A stretch of DNA of 64,000 bases from JAFDZV01 sp964455525 (GTDB lineage Bacteria > Bacteroidota > Ignavibacteria > OLB7): positions 744,001-808,000 of the forward strand of contig CAYVWR010000001.1 in NCBI GenBank assembly GCA_964455525.1, given 5' to 3'. Position 1 is the stretch's first letter, and every line of letters starts with the position of its first letter. Shown in pieces: positions 1-8,989 of this stretch. The position numbers were made by a program, and so were the translations under genes. The notes beneath the pieces are model-generated. The model had not been told where the DNA came from. It ran no database searches and was given only the letters and a program-made list of their open reading frames with translations.

Positions 1-1776
1 GGTGGAGCGATCGTTATAGAAGCGGGCGAATGCAAGCAGCACGCAGCTTTCCGCCCGGAGATCACCACAGGAGGCATCGTTCCCGGTGATCGTATATAAT
101 TCTTCCGCCTTTGCCACGGCTTCGAGAAAGCGGGTGAAATAATGATCGAGCAGGATGGACTGCACCAGAGTATTGGCATACTCGCGATGCGTAAGAAGAT
201 CACGGCTGGCGGCCATCATCGTATAGACCTCGGCACGATGCTCATGATCCCAGCCGGCCGAGAACAGGCTCTCGGTATCGATCAGCACCTCCATGATCTC
301 GGTACGCTCCGGCGAACCGGATGGTGGCAGAAGCCCAAGGATCGTCTGGAACAGCTCTGCATCGTAGGCCCATCGGAAGGGTGTGCGCCGCAGCTCCTGG
401 CGGCTTACGATCATCCGTGCCGCGCATTCCAGATCGTCTCGTGTACGAAGCTCGCGTATGGCATCGCCTATGCTTTCATGCACAAAGACGACCCGATCGG
501 GGTTGGCGATGAACGGCTTCAGGAGAAGCCCCTGTTCCAGGCCATCGATCACCGTGCTCCAGGCATCGGCCTGAATGCCATCGCTGCCTCCGCACTCCGC
601 CTGCATCGCGCCCAGCCAGTCGGTAAGCTCTTTGCGGCCTGCATTCCCTCCGGCACAACCGAGCATCATAAGCACACGTTGCTCGGCTGGCTCCAGGCGC
701 CGCACCCTATCCACGGAACTCCCCTCATGGGCAAGGATCTTCTGGTTGTAGTCGCTGCTCAGGTGCCAGCCATCGCGGACGTTCGGCACCAGTTGCGATT
801 GATCTTCCAGGCGCCGTATAAGCTCGATGGTGCGAAGCGGAAGCCCTTCGCCCGCATGTGCGATATCGGCAGCGATCTGCGCGCTTATGCGGGCGCCATA
901 GATCTCGGTAACAAGCTCGGCAACCTCGCTGGTCGGGAGTGGGGAGAGATAGAAATGATCGAGCAGAATGGGGCCGAGCATCTCCCTGATAGTTTCGGCT
1001 TCCGGGGCCTCCCGGCGCATCGTTGCCAGCAGGAGCACCGGCGCATTGCGAAGCCCTGCGTTCAGCGCAACGATCGCCTCAAGATCCTCTCGTGGCATGA
1101 ACTGCACATCATCAATCAGCAGCACAACCGGACGGAAGCGGGATGCATGGGTAAGCACCGATCCGATAAGAGCGGCAAGCGTGCTGGTGGATGTCGCCCC
1201 TTGTTTTACCGCCTGCGAATCGAATCCGATGGAGTTCTGGAGCATCGGCAGGCTTGCCAGCAGCGGATAGTAGGTAACATCTGCAAACAGCGCCTGGAGT
1301 CGGCGCTGGGCAAAACGCCCGGAGAAGAGATCATCGACCGCATCGAGAAGCGGGGCAAGCGGAGGCCGATGCAGATGGGGGCTGTAGGCACCTCGCGGGG
1401 TAAAGCTCCGTTCGTCGCGTTCAAGCACGGTGAGAAACTCCTCGGCGAGGGCAGTCTTGCCAACGCCGCTGAATCCCTCTATCAGCACAAGATGCCGACG
1501 ATGATCGCTGTTCCCTTCCAGACGCATACGCAACTGCCCGAGCCGTTGTAGCTCTTCTCGCCGACCGACAAAAGGAATACGCCCACGGTGGGGGATGGAG
1601 GCCATAGAGGATAAGCCTTCTTGAAGCTGGGAAATGAGATTGATCGGGGAGCGTTCCAGCGGGCGCGCAGGTGGATGCACAGCGCCTGCTGCCAGGCAAC
1701 CTGTGTCATCAAGCAAACGGCCCATGGTGTTGGCCGCATGTTCACATTGGAATAACGACGGCACCTGCCTCGTCAT
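1..1776 (-). CDS. AAA/P-loop ATPase, N-terminal 592 residues (cut by window edge)
   Basis: The minus strand is open from an ATG at 1776-1774 to the left edge, so the C-terminus is missing. After about 65 weakly conserved residues comes IPFVGREEELQRL, the entry motif of AAA_16-type predicted ATPases. Next are a Walker A GFSGVGKTAL at residues 101-110 and a Walker B VVLLIDDVQF. The rest is helical with no further catalytic motif, like the region linking the ATPase to TPR repeats in large signalling ATPases (some of which carry kinase or cyclase domains). The long plus-strand frame over 142-1551 is its antisense shadow. Other in-frame starts exist between the ATG and VGRE, so the exact N-terminus is uncertain. 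The physiological role cannot be read. Confidence 0.8.
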   Translation of the reverse strand, partial: MTRQVPSLFQCEHAANTMGRLLDDTGCLAAGAVHPPARPLERSPINLISQLQEGLSSMASIPHRGRIPFVGRREELQRLGQLRMRLEGNSDHRRHLVLIEGFSGVGKTALAEEFLTVLERDERSFTPRGAYSPHLHRPPLAPLLDAVDDLFSGRFAQRRLQALFADVTYYPLLASLPMLQNSIGFDSQAVKQGATSTSTLAALIGSVLTHASRFRPVVLLIDDVQFMPREDLEAIVALNAGLRNAPVLLLATMRREAPEAETIREMLGPILLDHFYLSPLPTSEVAELVTEIYGARISAQIAADIAHAGEGLPLRTIELIRRLEDQSQLVPNVRDGWHLSSDYNQKILAHEGSSVDRVRRLEPAEQRVLMMLGCAGGNAGRKELTDWLGAMQAECGGSDGIQADAWSTVIDGLEQGLLLKPFIANPDRVVFVHESIGDAIRELRTRDDLECAARMIVSRQELRRTPFRWAYDAELFQTILGLLPPSGSPERTEIMEVLIDTESLFSAGWDHEHRAEVYTMMAASRDLLTHREYANTLVQSILLDHYFTRFLEAVAKAEELYTITGNDASCGDLRAESCVLLAFARFYNDRST

Positions 1777-2963
1777 CACACCGCCACGATGGCACTATCA
1801 ACGGTTGCCATCGAGAAGAGTTGTGGTCCGGCAGTGCACCGGCTACAACAACTCATGCCCCCAGATAGGTTTCAATCTACATACTCGAACCGTCTGGAGC
1901 AACCTTGACGTCCGCGGCCTCCTTCTTCCCAGCCTCTGGCGCCTGTATCGTACAGGCACGGCTATAAAAAACAGGCCCTCGCAGCACAGTCCGAAGACCG
2001 GCGCGAGGGCCACAAGTGTAAGCGCTTCCCCCCCGGCCGCGCTTACACAAGATCGCAAACATTCTGGATGCCCCAGAACCGGATGGTGGCACACATTGCC
2101 GACAGGCGATAGCAATCCCCTGTACCATCCAGGCTGGTCCGATACGGCATAATCGTAGGAGGGCGAACAGGACCGGAAGTCCATCGCCAAAGAAGAGAGC
2201 GCAACAAGCCAACGGCCATAGAAATAACTATGGCATCAGCCCATTGCCTCGAAGGGAATCAGGGGAGGGGGATGCGAGGCTCAATGGTATCACATTCTCC
2301 TGAAGATCTGCCCTGAAATACCAACAGCAATACGGCATCATGGCAGATCCCTGTCATCCTGAAACTGATCCGGCGCGTACTGCACAGGGCTTGGCGGCTC
2401 CAGGATTAGAAGAGAGCACAAAAATACATTGCTGCACCGAAACACAACGGGGCAATATGTATGAGATTGCAATAGTGGGCACCTCATATCCTTGCCTGCC
2501 GCAGTCCCCCCGGCGCCTGGTACAGATGCATCCGGCCACTGCCATTTGGAGACAACCGATGCGCTTGCGCGGTAAGGGTTTAATCGCAGAAGAAAAAGCT
2601 ACGCGATCTATGTGTGCCCATCTCACATGCCGGAGGGCCGGAAACCCCCAACTGGCTCCTTCCGAACGGGACGATCAGCTCCGGCACCATGGGAAAGGGG
2701 ATGGTCGGCGTCGGTTATCCGCTCCCGCTGACGTATCTTTGTGCGCTTGCGGTTCACCACAGGTTCCATGAACCGAACCACTCTGCATGTTGTTATTCGT
2801 TACAACCTCCCCCGAAACGTCCGTCTTTACGGTACGTTCCTTGTGCTTCACTCCCAGATGATTCGTACCGACCGTCCTAACAGTAGTAAAATGTGCTATT
2901 GCGGCGTAAATTCAGGTGCTTTTCTGATGGCCCTTACTCTCTACCGATAAATATCGATCAACC
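1777..2963. other. 1.2 kb without a convincing gene
   Basis: Several overlapping frames of 60-170 codons exist here, but none has a recognisable domain, codon bias or ribosome binding site. The only clear structure is a minus-strand terminator hairpin at 1974-2011. It implies some minus-strand transcript starting to its right, possibly a non-coding RNA. The AT-richer last 80 bases probably hold the promoter of the response regulator at 2964. Confidence 0.5.
1964..2011 (-). terminator. Rho-independent terminator
   Basis: Perfect 9-base arms GGCCCTCGC (1974-1982) and GCGAGGGCC (2003-2011). On the minus strand the hairpin is followed by TGTTTTTTATAG. No minus-strand gene is recognised upstream of it, which is odd. 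Confidence 0.65.
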
Positions 2964-3695
2964 ATGAGTCAAATCAGAATTCTCATCATCGACGATGACA
3001 CCGAACTGAACGACCTGCTGAGCGAATTCTTCGAGTCGCAGGACGCTATGGTGACAAGTGCCGAGCGCCCGTCGGTCGGATTGAAGAAAATGCGCGAGTT
3101 TCATCCAGACGTCATCGTTCTCGACGTGATGCTCCCCGAAATGGATGGATTCGAGACAGCCAAGAGAATCCGTGAGCACTCCGATGTGCCGATCGTTATG
3201 CTCACCGCGCGCGGCGAGGTCAACGACCGGATCACCGGCTTGGAGATGGGAGCCGATGACTACCTCTCGAAGCCGTTCGACGTGCGCGAGCTTTGGACTC
3301 GCATCCAGGTTGTGCTTCGTCGTACGATGAAGGAGACCGGGACCGCCGGAATCTATCATTTCGACGGGCTTGAAGTGGATGTCAACACACAGTCCGCCCG
3401 GCTCGACGGGCAGCCGCTGGAGCTTACCACGGCCGAGTTCGAGATGCTCCGTCTGTTTGCCGAGAACCCGCAGAAACCTCTTGACCGCGACTTCATGATG
3501 GAGCAGACCAGAGGCATCCCCTGGGAATCGTTCAACCGTTCGGTGGATGTTGTGGTAAGCCGCCTACGCCAGAAGCTCGGCGACGATCCGCGCCATCCGC
3601 GGTTCCTGAAAACGATCTGGGGAACCGGCTATATGTTCATCGGCCGTCCGGCGGAGACAACCGAGAGCAACAGCGAGGCGGCCTCGAAGGGCTGA
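2964..3695 (+). CDS. OmpR-family response regulator
   Basis: The 243-residue protein has a receiver domain (about 1-120) followed by a winged-helix DNA-binding domain (about 135-230). The receiver shows the acidic cluster DDD at 10-12, phospho-acceptor Asp54 in VIVLDVMLPEMDGFE, Thr81 and Lys103 in LSKPFD. The C-terminal domain has the usual LTTAEFEMLRL and VSRLRQKLGDD elements ending in WGTGYMF. It is close to the CpxR/OmpR type. The histidine kinase follows 229 bases downstream and is the expected partner. The ATG is the first after a long non-coding stretch. The input signal cannot be told from sequence. Confidence 0.93.
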   Translation: MSQIRILIIDDDTELNDLLSEFFESQDAMVTSAERPSVGLKKMREFHPDVIVLDVMLPEMDGFETAKRIREHSDVPIVMLTARGEVNDRITGLEMGADDYLSKPFDVRELWTRIQVVLRRTMKETGTAGIYHFDGLEVDVNTQSARLDGQPLELTTAEFEMLRLFAENPQKPLDRDFMMEQTRGIPWESFNRSVDVVVSRLRQKLGDDPRHPRFLKTIWGTGYMFIGRPAETTESNSEAASKG

Positions 3696-3833
3696 TCGGG
3701 TCCGGGAGATGCATGATGGCGGATATGGCATCTCCTGGAGGAGATTCCCGCCCGCCATCGTTCCCGGCAGACGTTCGCTCGCATAAGCGACGACTGCTGC
3801 ACTATAACAAGGGGCGCAAGCACAGTTCCCGTG

Positions 3834-3860
3834 TTCCGGCCGGAATACGACCGGCCGGAA
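3834..3860. promoter_or_regulatory. Strong hairpin between response regulator and kinase genes
   Basis: Arms TTCCGGCCGG (3834-3843) and CCGGCCGGAA (3851-3860) with a 7-base loop. There is no T-tract, so it is unlikely to be a full terminator. It could set the ratio of regulator to kinase mRNA or act as a processing or attenuation site. Confidence 0.4.
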
Positions 3861-3924
3861 ACAGTTCTCGGCAATCACAGCGCGAACCAGGCCCCGTCCC
3901 CTGTTATCTCCCTATCAACAGATT

Positions 3925-5343
3925 ATGTCGCTGCAACCGTCGATTCAACATTCGCCTTACTCCATTCCGGCCGATCCTCCGCGCAGGAGACATTCGCTGT
4001 TCTGGAAAGTGCTTGCGCTTGTGCTCACGACCGCTGTGCTTGCGACGATCTCGATCGGCATCTACTTCCAGTACGTGCTCCGCGATACCTACAACGGTTT
4101 CCTCCGCGAGCAGATCGGCAGCTATATGCAGATGACTGTGGATGATATCGGCTCTCCCCCCGATACTGCCATAGCGGCCCGCATCACAGGCAATTATCCA
4201 ATAGATATCCGTCTTGAGCGGCACGACTTCATCTGGGCGAGCAGCACCACCATCACCCCGGCGGCGATCATCGCAGCGACGACCAGCCCATCGGTCTTCG
4301 ACCGTGGCGATACGGTCCTCTTTCGTCGTCTTGACAGCCGCCTGTATGGTGTGGTGCGGCGTGGCGACTGGAGCTATGTGATTCGCCTGCGCTCGGCACC
4401 GGAGGAGGCGATGCTTATACCGGCAACGTTGATCCTGGGACTGGTCCTGACGATCCTTTTTGTGGCAGCCTACCGTATCGTACAACGGTTCCTCCGCCCG
4501 GTCCCCGCCCTGATGGAAGGGGTGACGGCTGTAGCAAACGAGGACTTCGATCATCAGGTGTCGGTTCGTTCCGATGATGAGCTGGGCGAGCTTACAAAGG
4601 CCTTCAACGCAATGTCCCAACGGGTGGCGGCGATCATCGCATCGAAACGGCGGCTTCTTTTTGATGTCAGCCACGAACTCCGCTCCCCTCTGACGCGTAT
4701 GAACGTGGCGCTTGCGATGCTGCCGGATGGCAAGGCGAAGATCTCCATCGAGCGGAACATCCGCGAGCTGAACACGATGATCACCGAACTGCTTGAGAAC
4801 GAACGCCTGGCGGTGCTTGGTGGCGCTCTTGTGGTGGAGAACATCGACGTGGTGGCACTGATGAACAAGGTGATCGACTCATTCGGCAGCGACACACGGC
4901 GGATCGAGCTTGACTCCCTTACCGGCTCGCTGGAGATCACGGCCGACGGACAGCGCCTTACCGTGGCGGTACGCAACATCATCTCCAATGCGCTGAAATA
5001 TTCCGTCGAAAGCGACAGCCCGGTAAAGGTAACGGTCTTCCCGGACGACAGCGGCGCCCGCATCGTTGTCAGCGACAACGGCATCGGCATCCCGCCGGAA
5101 GCGCAGGAGAAGGTTTTTGAGCCGTTCTATCGCACCGATGATTCCCGATCACGGGCCACCGGCGGCTACGGGCTTGGACTGTCGCTCACCCGCTCCATCG
5201 TCGAAGCACATGGAGGGACAATACAACTGACCAGCACCGTGGGATGCGGCACCACGATCATGATGTGGCTCCCACACTCCCCGGCCAGCGGCGCAATGGT
5301 CAGAAACGTTGCAACGGCAAAGCCGCAACCGGCGCAGGCCTGA
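3925..5343 (+). CDS. HAMP-containing sensor histidine kinase
   Basis: This 472-residue membrane kinase partners the regulator at 2964. TM1 lies near residues 28-48. A periplasmic sensor loop runs to about 165, followed by TM2 (about 167-185) and a HAMP linker (LRPVPALMEGVTAVANEDF). HisKA has the phospho-acceptor His250 in FDVSHELRSPLTRM. The HATPase domain has an N box (RNIISNALKYS), G1 (DNGIGIP) and G2 (GGYGLGLSL). Architecture and spacing are CpxA-like. All catalytic motifs are present, so the protein should be active. The sensor loop matches no ligand domain I know. The short tail after the ATPase domain looks disordered. Confidence 0.92.
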   Translation: MSLQPSIQHSPYSIPADPPRRRHSLFWKVLALVLTTAVLATISIGIYFQYVLRDTYNGFLREQIGSYMQMTVDDIGSPPDTAIAARITGNYPIDIRLERHDFIWASSTTITPAAIIAATTSPSVFDRGDTVLFRRLDSRLYGVVRRGDWSYVIRLRSAPEEAMLIPATLILGLVLTILFVAAYRIVQRFLRPVPALMEGVTAVANEDFDHQVSVRSDDELGELTKAFNAMSQRVAAIIASKRRLLFDVSHELRSPLTRMNVALAMLPDGKAKISIERNIRELNTMITELLENERLAVLGGALVVENIDVVALMNKVIDSFGSDTRRIELDSLTGSLEITADGQRLTVAVRNIISNALKYSVESDSPVKVTVFPDDSGARIVVSDNGIGIPPEAQEKVFEPFYRTDDSRSRATGGYGLGLSLTRSIVEAHGGTIQLTSTVGCGTTIMMWLPHSPASGAMVRNVATAKPQPAQA

Positions 5344-5519
5344 TCCACCGCCATGCCGCGCACACTATTCTCCCCCGGCTCCATTGCATGTATCCGCCCG
5401 GCACAACGCGTAACGAGCGGCCTTGCAGCGGTTCATAGCCTAGACTTTCAGACCGGTCGATTCGTCTTCAGGAGGGTCCGTCAACTACACATGGACCGCA
5501 CTCTAACAACCGTATCGTT

Positions 5520-6116
5520 ATGATAGAACATCTGTCGGGAACGCTCATCGACAAAAGCCCGACCAAGCTGGTCATCTCCGCCGGGGGGGTAGGATATGCT
5601 GCGCTGATATCGCTTGCCACGTTCGAGGCACTGCCGGATATCGGAGCACAGGCATCGGTTCACACACATCTTGTGGTTCGCGAAGATGCGCTTACGCTGT
5701 TCGGATTTTCAACAACCATCGAGCGTGATATGTTTCTCCTGCTGACAAGCGTCACAGGAGTAGGCCCGAAGCTTGGCATCACGATTCTGAGCGGGACCGG
5801 CACCGATCTCCTGAAGGATACTATCTCGCAAGGCAACGCCGCAGCACTCACCAGGCTTCCCGGCATCGGCAAGAAGATCGCCGAGCGGATAGCGCTGGAG
5901 CTTCGGGAGAAGATCAATGCGATCGAGGCGGCAGGCACATCATTTTCCGGTGGGCGGCATGATATACGGGATGAAGCCCTTGCTGCGCTTCTGGCGCTTG
6001 GCTACAACCGCCCCGGCGCCGAAAAAGCATTGCGTGGGGCATTAAAGGATGGGCCTGCGGTGGAGGCAAACGTGGAGACGCTTATCAAGGCCGCGCTGAA
6101 GCACATCACCGGGTAA
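5520..6116 (+). CDS. ruvA: Holliday junction branch migration protein RuvA
   Basis: At 198 residues it has the normal RuvA length. RuvA binds four-way junctions as a tetramer and loads the RuvB motor. The N-terminal OB domain starts MIEHLSGTLIDKSP and contains GGVGYAALIS. Two helix-hairpin-helix motifs follow: TSVTGVGPKLGI and LTRLPGIGKKIAERIALELR. A C-terminal three-helix RuvB-binding domain is recognisable at EALAALLALGYNRPGAEKAL. The flexible linker between domains II and III is present. ruvB and ruvC are not adjacent. The ATG directly precedes the conserved N-terminus, so the start is firm. Confidence 0.97.
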   Translation: MIEHLSGTLIDKSPTKLVISAGGVGYAALISLATFEALPDIGAQASVHTHLVVREDALTLFGFSTTIERDMFLLLTSVTGVGPKLGITILSGTGTDLLKDTISQGNAAALTRLPGIGKKIAERIALELREKINAIEAAGTSFSGGRHDIRDEALAALLALGYNRPGAEKALRGALKDGPAVEANVETLIKAALKHITG

Positions 6117-6139
6117 GGCAAACCGTTCCGGGGGCCCGC

Positions 6140-7351
6140 ATGGGCCTCTTTCATTTCGAGACTCCCCGATCCCGTTTCTCTGCCGGGGCCACAAGCGCGA
6201 TGAACGAGAACCCTCACGAACCCCGTCGGCATCGCCGGCGGCTTGGCTCAATCGACCTTGCGCGTGGCGTTGCGGTGGTGCTGATGGTTGGCGCCCATGC
6301 TACCGACGCATTCCTTGGCGACTCCTGGAAACAGAACGATCTCTGGTATGCCATCAACATCCTGTTCGGGTTCGTGGCACCGGCATTTATTTTCCTGAGC
6401 GGCCTGGCGCTCTGGCACGCGCTTACAGGGCGATCCGGCAATGATGAGCACAGGGGACGCATTGCCACCCGCTATCTGACGATCCTTCTTCTCGGCTACT
6501 GGCTCCAACTCCCGGTGCTCTCGCTCCGACAACTGATCTTCAATCAGCGCCCGGATGAGCTTGCCCGTCTGTTCGATGCCAATATCCTTCAGCTTATCGC
6601 CGTTGCCGGCCTGATCGCGCTCGGTCTGGCGATGGCACTGCGGTCGCCAGACCGCGCCCGTATTGCATCGCTGCTGCTCGGCATCACGGCCATTCTCCTT
6701 ACCCCTTCCATCTCCGCAGGCACGTTGTATCTCGGCCTTCCCCTTGCAATCCGTCCCTACGTTGCGCCATCCCCTCCGGCCACGTTTCCGCTGCTCCCCT
6801 ATCTTGCCTACTTCATGGTGGGATTTTCCCTCTCTCCGCATCTGACAGGGGCCGCGCAGAGCTTGCGCAAGCGCACGATCGTTCTGCTGTTCGGCGCACT
6901 GCTGCTGGGGCTTGGCCTTGCTCTGGACCCGTTGCTGGCCCCTTTTCCCCCTTATAACGATTTCTGGGGACCAAGCATTCAGCATGTGTTTTTCCGGCTC
7001 GGCGGGATTATCGTCCTCTTTGCATGTTCGTTGCACGCCATGGCGTTGTGGCCCTATGGATCAGGACTGCTTGCATATCTCGGCAGAAACTCGCTGGCCA
7101 TATACGTGCTCCATCTGATGCTCATCTATGGCTCCCCCATGACGATGGGGATGCGATACTGGTTCGGCGGCGCGCTGGATGGACGGCTCCACCCGGTTGC
7201 CACACTGGCAACGACCGTGGCGGTGCTGGCGCTCTGTACGGCCGCCATATCGCTCTGGAGATGGCTGCGCACGGAGCATCCGCGCATAGCTCTCTGGCTG
7301 AAGCGGCTGTGGTGGGGCCTTTTCTGGGGGTTGTTTCTGCTACAACCGTAG
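6140..7351 (+). CDS. DUF1624/HGSNAT-type membrane acyltransferase
   Basis: Integral membrane protein of about 10 hydrophobic segments. Its N-terminal signature RRLGSIDLARGVAVVLMVGAHATDAF is typical of the DUF1624/heparan-alpha-glucosaminide N-acetyltransferase group, in which SIDxxRG and a membrane His are conserved. GFVAPAFIFLSGLAL and the late LLAYLGRNSLAIYVLHLMLIYG match the family's third and last helices. Family members move acyl groups onto sugars or cell-envelope acceptors; the substrate here is unknown. The gene lies 23 bases after ruvA and may be read through from it. A second in-frame ATG at 6200 lies closer to the conserved region and is an equally good start. Confidence 0.85.
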   Translation: MGLFHFETPRSRFSAGATSAMNENPHEPRRHRRRLGSIDLARGVAVVLMVGAHATDAFLGDSWKQNDLWYAINILFGFVAPAFIFLSGLALWHALTGRSGNDEHRGRIATRYLTILLLGYWLQLPVLSLRQLIFNQRPDELARLFDANILQLIAVAGLIALGLAMALRSPDRARIASLLLGITAILLTPSISAGTLYLGLPLAIRPYVAPSPPATFPLLPYLAYFMVGFSLSPHLTGAAQSLRKRTIVLLFGALLLGLGLALDPLLAPFPPYNDFWGPSIQHVFFRLGGIIVLFACSLHAMALWPYGSGLLAYLGRNSLAIYVLHLMLIYGSPMTMGMRYWFGGALDGRLHPVATLATTVAVLALCTAAISLWRWLRTEHPRIALWLKRLWWGLFWGLFLLQP

Positions 7352-7548
7352 CACCTGAGCAACAGGAATACCGGACAGACAACGGCTCCACAGCACTTGA
7401 TAACGCCTCTTGGGTTACTCAGGATCTTTGAGTAAGTTGGCCAGCATATACCTTCCCCCCTGATTGTATACTCACTCTCACGGTTTCCAGCAAAACAGCT
7501 ATGCCGATTGGAACGCCGTGGCCCATATCACACTCTAGGAGATTATTG

Positions 7549-8187
7549 ATGAAGAAGTTTGTTCTGGTGCTCGCATGCGGCGCCCTTATTGCCGGATGCG
7601 GCGAGAAGGCACAAGAGATGAAGAAGAGCATCGACGCTATGCAGCAGCTTGCCAAGAACGCCGAGCAAATAACCGAATCGGCCAATGAGGGTGAGAAGGT
7701 CTATCAGGAGCGTGTTGCCAAGGGAGATACCGTTGCGATCCCATACAAGGAACTCCAGGCGTTTCTGCCAGGCTCGATAAGCGGGTACACGGCCGCCGAT
7801 CCTACCGGTTCGCAGCAGAGCATGCCAGGATTCTCGATGTCGGTAGCCGAGCGGACCTGGACGAGCGAATCGAATCCAGAAGCCAGCATCAAGGTGACCA
7901 TCACCGATCTTGGAGGCACCCAGGGCGCGTACGGTCTGGCCGGTCTTCCGCTGATGATGGCGTTCAACTCGGAAGACGATCATCAGAAGACCGAGTCGCT
8001 CAAGCTGGATGTGCCGACAACCGCAGGCTCAGCCGTCTTCAACAAGGACAGCAAGAGCGCCAAGGTAATCATGGGCACACGCTATCGTTACCTTATCAAC
8101 CTGGAATCGAACGGTTCCCAGGACGATCACACCAAGCTGCTGACCGATCTCGGGATCGACGTTGCCAAGAAGTTCGAGGGGAAGTAA
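7549..8187 (+). CDS. Lipoprotein of unknown function
   Basis: 212 residues from the ATG at 7549, which has TAGGAGA six bases upstream; the longer frame from 7501 lacks such a site. The lipoprotein signal MKKFVLVLACGALIAGC has its lipobox Cys at residue 17. A helical, Gln/Glu-rich stretch (about 20-55) follows, then a globular region with VTITDLGGTQGAYGLAGLPLMM. That region resembles the Bacteroidota family of secreted proteins that probably bind metal or heme, but I recognise no catalytic motif. It is probably anchored in the inner or outer membrane facing the periplasm. A strong terminator follows at once, so it is probably a single-gene transcript. Confidence 0.85.
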   Translation: MKKFVLVLACGALIAGCGEKAQEMKKSIDAMQQLAKNAEQITESANEGEKVYQERVAKGDTVAIPYKELQAFLPGSISGYTAADPTGSQQSMPGFSMSVAERTWTSESNPEASIKVTITDLGGTQGAYGLAGLPLMMAFNSEDDHQKTESLKLDVPTTAGSAVFNKDSKSAKVIMGTRYRYLINLESNGSQDDHTKLLTDLGIDVAKKFEGK

Positions 8188-8223
8188 TAGCACCGGCAGG
8201 CTAAACACCATGCTGCAAACAGC

Positions 8224-8256
8224 AAGGGCCAACTCTTTCTGATAGAGTTGGCCCTT
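8224..8256. terminator. Bidirectional terminator between convergent genes
   Basis: Perfect 13-base arms AAGGGCCAACTCT (8224-8236) and AGAGTTGGCCCTT (8244-8256) with a 7-base loop. It lies between the lipoprotein gene (plus) and nanE (minus), so it can serve both. Confidence 0.8.
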
Positions 8257-8284
8257 ACGCATTTCTTCAACATCCTCTGAAACA

Positions 8285-8989
8285 CTATCGCAGGCGGGAC
8301 GATTCCACAGCGCTTACAAAGAGCTGGGTAATAACCCTGGGCCGGGTAATGGCGCCACCGACGATCACCCCGTATGCACCCGCCTCCATTGCCTCGGAGG
8401 CATCGGCGGTATTCCAGATGAAGCCCTCTGCCAGGATCGGCACACTGACAGCAGTTGCAAGACGATCTATCAGATCGAGATTTGGCGAGGCGACCAGCGA
8501 TTGCTCATAGGTCTCCTTTGTACGCCCACAGAGCACCGTCGAGAGCGCATTGGCGCCTGCATCAACGGCGCGTATCCCCTCCTCGAACGTGGAGATATCG
8601 GCAAGCACCACAACATCAGGATGACGATTGCGAAGCTCGGCAAGAAAGCTGGCACCGTTAAGCCCGCTCGGACGGAGACGAAACGTGGCATCGAGCGCTA
8701 TCACATCGCAGCCCACCCGGACAAGCTGGTCCACCGATGCCATATCGGGGGTGACAAGCATCCATCCATCGGCATAACTATCGCGGGTGCAACCGATCAA
8801 GGGAACGCGGGTGGTTGCCCGTATCTCCTGGATGTTCTGAATCCCTTCGGCCCGCACCGCAGTAGCTCCGCCCACCTCCGCCGCCTGTGCAAAGAGCGCG
8901 CAATGCTGCGGTGTATGAAGCGGCTCGGTGGGATCGAGCTGGCAGCTTACGATCACCCCCGGTGGGACCAGTTCCTCGAATCGCCTCAT
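8285..8989 (-). CDS. nanE: N-acetylmannosamine-6-phosphate 2-epimerase
   Basis: A 234-residue TIM barrel of NanE type, the enzyme converting ManNAc-6-P to GlcNAc-6-P in sialic acid and amino-sugar recycling. Diagnostic elements occur in order: VIVSCQLDPTEPLHTP, GGATAVRAEGIQNIQEI, IALDATFRLRP, VVVLADISTFEEG and the phosphate loop AYGVIVGGAITRP. Two catalytic positions look substituted: IGCTRD stands where IGxxKRD is usual, so the Lys-containing motif is shifted. Assignment to the family is secure; activity is likely but unproven. The start overlaps the stop of the upstream reductase gene (ATGA), so the two are translationally coupled. No other sialic acid gene is nearby. Confidence 0.88.
   Translation of the reverse strand: MRRFEELVPPGVIVSCQLDPTEPLHTPQHCALFAQAAEVGGATAVRAEGIQNIQEIRATTRVPLIGCTRDSYADGWMLVTPDMASVDQLVRVGCDVIALDATFRLRPSGLNGASFLAELRNRHPDVVVLADISTFEEGIRAVDAGANALSTVLCGRTKETYEQSLVASPNLDLIDRLATAVSVPILAEGFIWNTADASEAMEAGAYGVIVGGAITRPRVITQLFVSAVESSRLR

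Noticed and set aside
142..1551. Long plus-strand frame of 469 codons
   Set aside because: Antisense to the P-loop ATPase gene, whose minus-strand frame shows VGRE, Walker A and Walker B; the plus translation has no domain.
2340..2771. Plus-strand frame of 143 codons
   Set aside because: No ribosome binding site, domain or codon bias; sits in a gene-free stretch.
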